From positions 1 to 17,726 of the forward strand of contig JBAZOJ010000047.1 of NCBI GenBank assembly GCA_041648755.1: DNA of 17,726 nt. The letters run 5' to 3'. The position numbers and the translations under genes were made by a program. This DNA comes from JBAZOJ01 sp041648755 (GTDB lineage: Bacteria > Planctomycetota > B143-G9). Shown here in pieces: positions 14,601 through 17,726 of this stretch. The notes below the pieces were generated by a model. It made no database searches, had not been told where the DNA came from, and saw only the letters and a program-made list of their open reading frames with translations. Position 1 is the stretch's first letter; every line of letters starts with the position of its first letter.

Positions 14601-17216
14601 GACGCCGTCAACAAAGCGGCTCGTGCGGCCTGACCGGTCGTAAGTCGTGGTGGTCGTATATTGCTCGGCGGCGCCGTATGCATACGTCACCTGATAGGCG
14701 CGATTCATGACATCGTAGGTCATGCGCGTGTCCGCGCCTTCCTCGTCAATTGTCCGCGTGACGTGGCCCATCTTGTCGTATTCATACGTGAATACGCCCG
14801 TGTCAGGCTTCGTAATCGTCAAGGCCCGGTCTTGGCGGGAATACGTGTAGTCCGTGTCGTAGTTCCAGGCATCCGTGACCTGCGTGCGGTTGCCATTGGC
14901 GTCGTAAGTGTTTTCCTGAACGATGCAGGATTGCGCGTTGATAGTACGATACAGCCTGTTCAAGCCATCGAACTGGTAGACTGTGCTGTTCCCAAGACGG
15001 TCCGTGACCTGAGTGACGTTTCCGTTGTAGTCGTACGACCAGGTCGTCGTATTGTTGGGGGCGCTCAACGGAGCCACTTCCGTGGACTTGCGATTCAGGA
15101 CGTCATATGTGTACGTCCACACATTGCCGTTCTTGTCCGTGAAGGTCAACATGTTGCCGTTTCCGTCATAAGTGCGGCCATCGTGGTTGGTGTATGGATC
15201 GATCTCGTATTCCAGACGATCCAGGGCATCATAGGAATACGTGGTCAGGTTGCCAAGGTAATCGGCGTAGTAGACGCGATTGCCGTCGGCGCTGAACCGC
15301 GTCTCGTCGTAGTCGGTTACAAATGCTGGTGTGCCGCCAGCCGGATTGATACGCAGCCGACCGACCTGCCAGCAGCGGTTCCAAGTGTCATAGACGTACT
15401 GCTGGGTGTACCAGTTCGTTGCGTTCTGGCTGTTGTAGTAATAGATCTCGCCGTCCTGGCTCCAGACCGTGTTTCCGTTGGCGTCGAACCCCGTCTGGTT
15501 GTAGTTGCCGTCGGCGAACTGCACCAAGTAGCGCCTTCCAAGCGAATCGTAGGAATAGGTGGTCACATTGGTCAACGGATCCGTGACCGTCAGAACCTTG
15601 CCATCGGCGGTGTACGTGTACACGGTGTCGGAGTAGTCGCTCGCCGCGTATTCCACACTAATCTGCGTGGTGCGCTGCAGGGAATCGAGGGTATAGATCG
15701 TGGCGTATCCGCGCTGATTCACCACTTGGGTCAAAGCGCCCCACGTATCACGCGAATGTGTGGTCGTGTAGTACGTCGTTCCGTTGTCGGGCGAATTGAT
15801 GACGGTAGCGTAATTGCCATAAGAGTCATAGGTGTATGACTCGACATTTCCTTTCGGATCAGTCTTGGAACTGACCTGCGAATTCCCGTCGTAGGCATAA
15901 ACGACGGGATGGGTGGGGCTCAGGACGCTGTCATCCGCAAAAATGACCTTCCAGAGCCTGTTTGACCCATCATAGAGATAGGTCGTGACGTTGCTGTTCG
16001 CGTCGGTGGCTGTGGAAAGAAGGTTGCCACCGGTATAAGTCCAACTCACGCTGTAGCTCAGCGGGCCGCTCTTGGACAGAAGATTGCCGGCCGCGTCGTA
16101 GTTGAAATTGTAGACCGCTCCGGCCTTGCTCGTGTACGTGGCCACGGTGCGGTTGGAGTAGTACGTCCAGCTTTCGCTGCACGCCGAGCCCCATGTCCCC
16201 GTGGGGGCGGGATAGCTGATTTGCGTGATGCGCGCAGGGGTTGCAGAATATGCGAATGTGAACGAATTGCCTCTGCGATCCGTATATATCGTGGAGCCAG
16301 CGTTGTACGTGAATCCCCATGTATTCGCGGCCGCATCCGTCGCAAGGTTCATCTTGTTCGAGCTGTAGCCAAAAGTGGTCGCTACACTGTCCGGGTCGGT
16401 GTAGCTGTTCATTCTGCTCGATCCGTTGTACCCGAATGACCATGTTGCGAAGTTCGCACCTGTCGAGTAGCCGCTCTGAACGGCCGTCAGCAGGCCGCTT
16501 GTGTAACTGAGCGCGAGCCAGTTCGGGCTGCCGCCGATCGTCAGATCGGCAACCGCGGTAATCCGCGGTGTGGCGTCATAGATGAGTTCGATGGATCGAC
16601 TCCAGTAGTCGGTGATGTACTGGAGATTGCCTGAACCGTTGTATGACAACGTAATCGCTCTGCCGAGCCGATCAACTATCGACGTCGGTTTCCCCGACGA
16701 GTTGAACGCGATGTAATCGCCGTACTTGTCGTACAGCGTGAAAGTTGCGGGATTTCCCGCGACCACGCAGGACAAAAAGACGCCGTAAGACGCGACGGAA
16801 TCCCACACTCCGGTGCCAGCATTCCAGACAAAGGGAACGACATTCCCTCTGGGCGTGGTCATCATTAGCGCGGCAGGACTGGGGTTGTATGTGATTTTCA
16901 GATCGTACGTGTGCCGCCAGCCGCTCGTGCCAAGCAGAGGATTGGAAGGGGCGGGGGCCACGTACGAAAGGCCGAATTCCACTAGGAAGGAAGTCTGACT
17001 TCCAAGGGTGAGGAACGTCCGATCCCAATGCAGCCTGCCATTGGTGACATCGACTGATGCGAGGGTATCTTCGCTGCAGGACACTTCTTCCCCGGTTGAC
17101 GGGGGCTCGACGGAAAGAAAGGGATCGGCAACACAGATATTCGTGGAAAGCACAGTGGCCAGAAAGGCTGATGACAACGCAATCAGAACAAAGCTGATAG
17201 AAGCGAGCATTCTCAC
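11601..17216 (-). CDS. Giant secreted YD-repeat (Rhs-like) protein with unique C-terminal tip
   Basis: This 1871-aa protein has a Sec signal peptide (about 1-31, ending near CVADP). An N-terminal YD-shell entry domain follows (about 50-300), including GWRHTYDLKITYNPSP. At least 30 YD repeats run to about residue 1355, of the type YDSLGRR, YDANGNRTQV and FDPLGRKIQ; such repeats build a hollow cocoon or cell-surface shell. The standard Rhs core-closing block (the YYxxRYYDPxxGRF type) is absent. The final 500 residues are unique: a Trp/Tyr-rich beta region (about 1385-1560), a helical stretch, and an end containing ILLTGCTS and LVATTWEADCT. The tip DNA is AT-richer than the core. AAGGAGG (17227-17221) precedes a GTG (17216) by 4 nt and an ATG (17210) by 10 nt; either could be the start. 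Toxin, adhesin or surface protein are all possible. Confidence 0.93.
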   Translation of the reverse strand: MRMLASISFVLIALSSAFLATVLSTNICVADPFLSVEPPSTGEEVSCSEDTLASVDVTNGRLHWDRTFLTLGSQTSFLVEFGLSYVAPAPSNPLLGTSGWRHTYDLKITYNPSPAALMMTTPRGNVVPFVWNAGTGVWDSVASYGVFLSCVVAGNPATFTLYDKYGDYIAFNSSGKPTSIVDRLGRAITLSYNGSGNLQYITDYWSRSIELIYDATPRITAVADLTIGGSPNWLALSYTSGLLTAVQSGYSTGANFATWSFGYNGSSRMNSYTDPDSVATTFGYSSNKMNLATDAAANTWGFTYNAGSTIYTDRRGNSFTFAYSATPARITQISYPAPTGTWGSACSESWTYYSNRTVATYTSKAGAVYNFNYDAAGNLLSKSGPLSYSVSWTYTGGNLLSTATDANSNVTTYLYDGSNRLWKVIFADDSVLSPTHPVVYAYDGNSQVSSKTDPKGNVESYTYDSYGNYATVINSPDNGTTYYTTTHSRDTWGALTQVVNQRGYATIYTLDSLQRTTQISVEYAASDYSDTVYTYTADGKVLTVTDPLTNVTTYSYDSLGRRYLVQFADGNYNQTGFDANGNTVWSQDGEIYYYNSQNATNWYTQQYVYDTWNRCWQVGRLRINPAGGTPAFVTDYDETRFSADGNRVYYADYLGNLTTYSYDALDRLEYEIDPYTNHDGRTYDGNGNMLTFTDKNGNVWTYTYDVLNRKSTEVAPLSAPNNTTTWSYDYNGNVTQVTDRLGNSTVYQFDGLNRLYRTINAQSCIVQENTYDANGNRTQVTDAWNYDTDYTYSRQDRALTITKPDTGVFTYEYDKMGHVTRTIDEEGADTRMTYDVMNRAYQVTYAYGAAEQYTTTTTYDRSGRTSRFVDGVGNYTDTTYDPRGLTLSTDYYKPVGGSTHSATSYDYDVQGNCTSATDALSNTTYLDYDHMNRQYQTVKPSGATFSKTFDPNGNVATETDGESNTTGYSYDSVNRRWRTTDAQSNNFDKSFDTMGNVLTEVVSPDGGTTLYTTTYVYDTNYRMTSMTDPLNNAHLNWYDSAGRLTNYIDRNGNPVDFAYDSCGRTITIDHPAPLNPLTSMQTTIMYDHCGRTTYYLSPDVETWYTFDPLGRKIQEDQYMPSWPTVTTLTATFEYDAKGRTTATTDFQGKSSTCAFDDASIQATITESTRVHVYSYTPTGKVASKQFDNGSTENYSYDSDDQMFYQEVVDSNNSVLGYGYYSRDYNGRVTSDTAVGCFGSYQTTYGFNSVGNMTGETRTGTNSYAKTYSFDGMYDRTQKVENGNTTTYSYNGLGRIITSTGGFTTTFGYDLNGNLISKSGNGVTEGFAFDWKNNLVHYGNSSSGEDMYYGYDIGNIRIAKARPGSEERMAVTGGGTSQKSEGVPVVTKSSTRRTLTTTILTTPDTIADLQNAWYEWYHRNLMPTPFWDSGTMFDITTYDYGQPSNWELIRHFLISPRGATLFEYNWETGLPLAVGEHYYIVDIFANVRIGFDSTETASASIECDWWMVFSSGTSAKLHFSVGMTEESETYYWSLRGTMSPGTGEWLGGGRGGGIGGDMTVGHGLIPMGYPKYYMIFRIFLQSMLEPFDALPTNENKNGVRNPEWDRCYGNGEGGLGWTDNQWKDAQTAVEAHNKRPAIAGQTFEENDRTRLEIFEKVKAEKIADAKVMLNEEWGETPVSLKVYVFYVGSPAKSVHAKIPQEQDGKVTEAHTSVEMEDVIAGIDNDAILLLDYIESHCGDNGDLPFCISVREYAAKHCGPDFNPPVEMTTYDGGEYWRSMKDKISENTCILLTGCTSVKFFNAVRSEAGDERKLVATTWEADCTVLESEDGTLSVGDEDGHLVKKGYSRFAGEKNANGEGHGFGKRVKTTGQE

Positions 17217-17286
17217 GTTTCCTCCTTGAAACCCAGAAATATACAGCTTTTCAACGCGTTACCCACCAAAGAATCGCGCCACTCAT

Positions 17287-17304
17287 GATGTGCCATTATC
17301 GTAA
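17287..17304. repeat. Direct repeat upstream of the YD gene, copy 1
   Basis: GATGTGCCATTATCGTAA recurs as GATGTGCCATAATGTAA at 17342-17358, 55 bp further out. The spacing is close to five helical turns. Copy 1 overlaps the candidate -10 of the YD gene. The pair could be an operator. Confidence 0.4.
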
Positions 17305-17325
17305 CTCGCGGTGGAGACTAATCAA
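17298..17325 (-). promoter_or_regulatory. Weak candidate promoter of the YD gene
   Basis: On the minus strand TTGATT (17325-17320), a 16-nt spacer and TACGAT (17303-17298) could serve as -35 and -10, giving a leader of about 75 nt. The -10 falls inside direct repeat copy 1. A second -10-like TATATT lies nearer the gene but lacks a matching -35. Confidence 0.3.
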
Positions 17326-17341
17326 GCTACGGCTCTTAGGA

Positions 17342-17358
17342 GATGTGCCATAATGTAA
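17342..17358. repeat. Direct repeat upstream of the YD gene, copy 2
   Basis: GATGTGCCATAATGTAA, one nucleotide shorter than copy 1 and otherwise nearly identical, in the same orientation. From here to the terminator at 17526 no further structure or gene was seen. Confidence 0.4.
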
Positions 17359-17525
17359 AGTGACCGCAGGCCCCGCTCAGCTTAGTGAGTACAGATTCTC
17401 AGTTTCGCCGAACACCGAACGATGTTCCAGTATTTGCCACCCCTATATTCGCGCAACCCCCCATTTTGTTCACGGATTTTCGGGAGAATCGCCTGTCTGG
17501 TAGGCTGCGGAGGTGCCAGAAATAC

Positions 17526-17553
17526 AAGAAGGGCGGGTCCCCTCGCCCTTCTT
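17526..17553 (-). terminator. Probable intrinsic terminator of the gene ending at 17578
   Basis: AAGAAGGGCG (17526-17535) and CGCCCTTCTT (17544-17553) form a perfect 10-bp stem with an 8-nt loop, 24 nt past the stop codon. On the minus strand the stem ends in CUU and continues GUAUUUCU, a weak U-rich tail. It separates the upstream gene from the YD leader. Confidence 0.6.
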
Positions 17554-17577
17554 GCTGAACAAACTCGATGCGGTGCG

Positions 17578-17726
17578 CTATTCCTTGGCGGGCTCGTCGG
17601 GCTTTTTTTCATCCTCGCCGTCCGGCTTCTTTTCTTCGTCCCCGCCGCCGGGCTGCATGCCCTTGACCATCGCCTTGTACTGCTCCAAATACCTCTGTGC
17701 GGTCTCTTTGTACTTCTTTTCCTTCT
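17578..17726 (-). CDS. 3' end of a gene with a charged, Lys/Glu-rich tail (partial)
   Basis: The minus strand is open from the window edge to TAG (17580-17578), giving 48 residues. They start KEKKYKETAQRYLEQYKAM, a helical, possibly coiled-coil stretch. The tail is low in complexity: Gly-rich, then alternating Glu/Lys and Asp/Pro, ending DEPAKE. A terminator follows directly, which supports a real 3' end. The rest of the gene lies outside the window, so no function is given. Confidence 0.65.
   Translation of the reverse strand, partial: KEKKYKETAQRYLEQYKAMVKGMQPGGGDEEKKPDGEDEKKPDEPAKE

Noticed and set aside
13953..15839. Long plus-strand open frames opposite the YD gene (13386-13931, 13953-14633, 14661-15839)
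   Set aside because: They are the complement of a repeat-rich coding region, their translations are Val/Arg/Ile-rich and mirror the 20-22-residue YD periodicity, and they lack ribosome sites.
17382..17612. 76-codon minus-strand frame through the terminator region
   Set aside because: It crosses the hairpin at 17526-17553 and overlaps, in another frame, the better supported 3' end of the gene stopping at 17578.

Overview
The window looks like chromosomal DNA of an uncultured, diderm, probably anaerobic bacterium. The evidence is a seven-haem periplasmic lipoprotein, an HydE-type radical SAM protein for [FeFe]-hydrogenase maturation, Sec signal peptides, and a very large secreted YD-repeat protein. 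GC is moderately high and all genes read with the standard code. The mosaic of short-period repeats at 2757-3560 reminds me of intergenic DNA in uncultured PVC-like and candidate phyla, but that is recollection, not a search, so no phylum is asserted. No rRNA, tRNA, transposase, integrase or CRISPR array was found.

Layout. 1-75: possible 3' end of an upstream gene. 138-1586 (+): seven-haem c-type cytochrome lipoprotein with a C-terminal membrane/sorting tail. 1680-2747 (+): hydE. 2748-3591: 840 bp without a gene, built from short-period repeats in several families, some inverted. 3592-4572 (-): NAD(P)-dependent nucleotide-sugar epimerase/dehydratase with a good sigma70-type promoter. 4642-5544 (-): EamA/DMT-family transporter. 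5702-6997 (+): ABC-2 type permease. 7037-9511 (+): 824-aa phosphohexomutase, 39 nt downstream of the permease. 9512-9986: gene-free, holding a dead fragment of a second YD-repeat gene, two copies of a 22-nt palindromic element and a hairpin. 9987-10241 (-): 84-codon reading frame interrupted by TGA. 10245-11597 (-): secreted or anchored beta-helix-like protein. 11601-17216 (-): 1871-aa secreted YD-repeat (Rhs-like) protein. 17217-17577: leader with paired direct repeats, a candidate promoter and the terminator of the next gene; I see nothing further in 17359-17525. 17578-17726 (-): charged 3' end of another gene.

The most interesting part is the minus-strand block 17216 to 9527. A secreted YD-repeat shell carries a long C-terminal tip that is AT-richer than its core and lacks the usual Rhs core-closing motif. 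Two genes follow it with 3-nt gaps. The second has an in-frame TGA at codon 12 but otherwise reads like protein. Beyond them lies a decayed copy of the YD core with a nonsense codon and a 20-nt palindromic insertion. This resembles polymorphic-toxin/Rhs loci, where tips and their partner genes are exchanged by recombination between core copies and old modules decay downstream. Effector and immunity roles for the tip and the two following genes are inference only.
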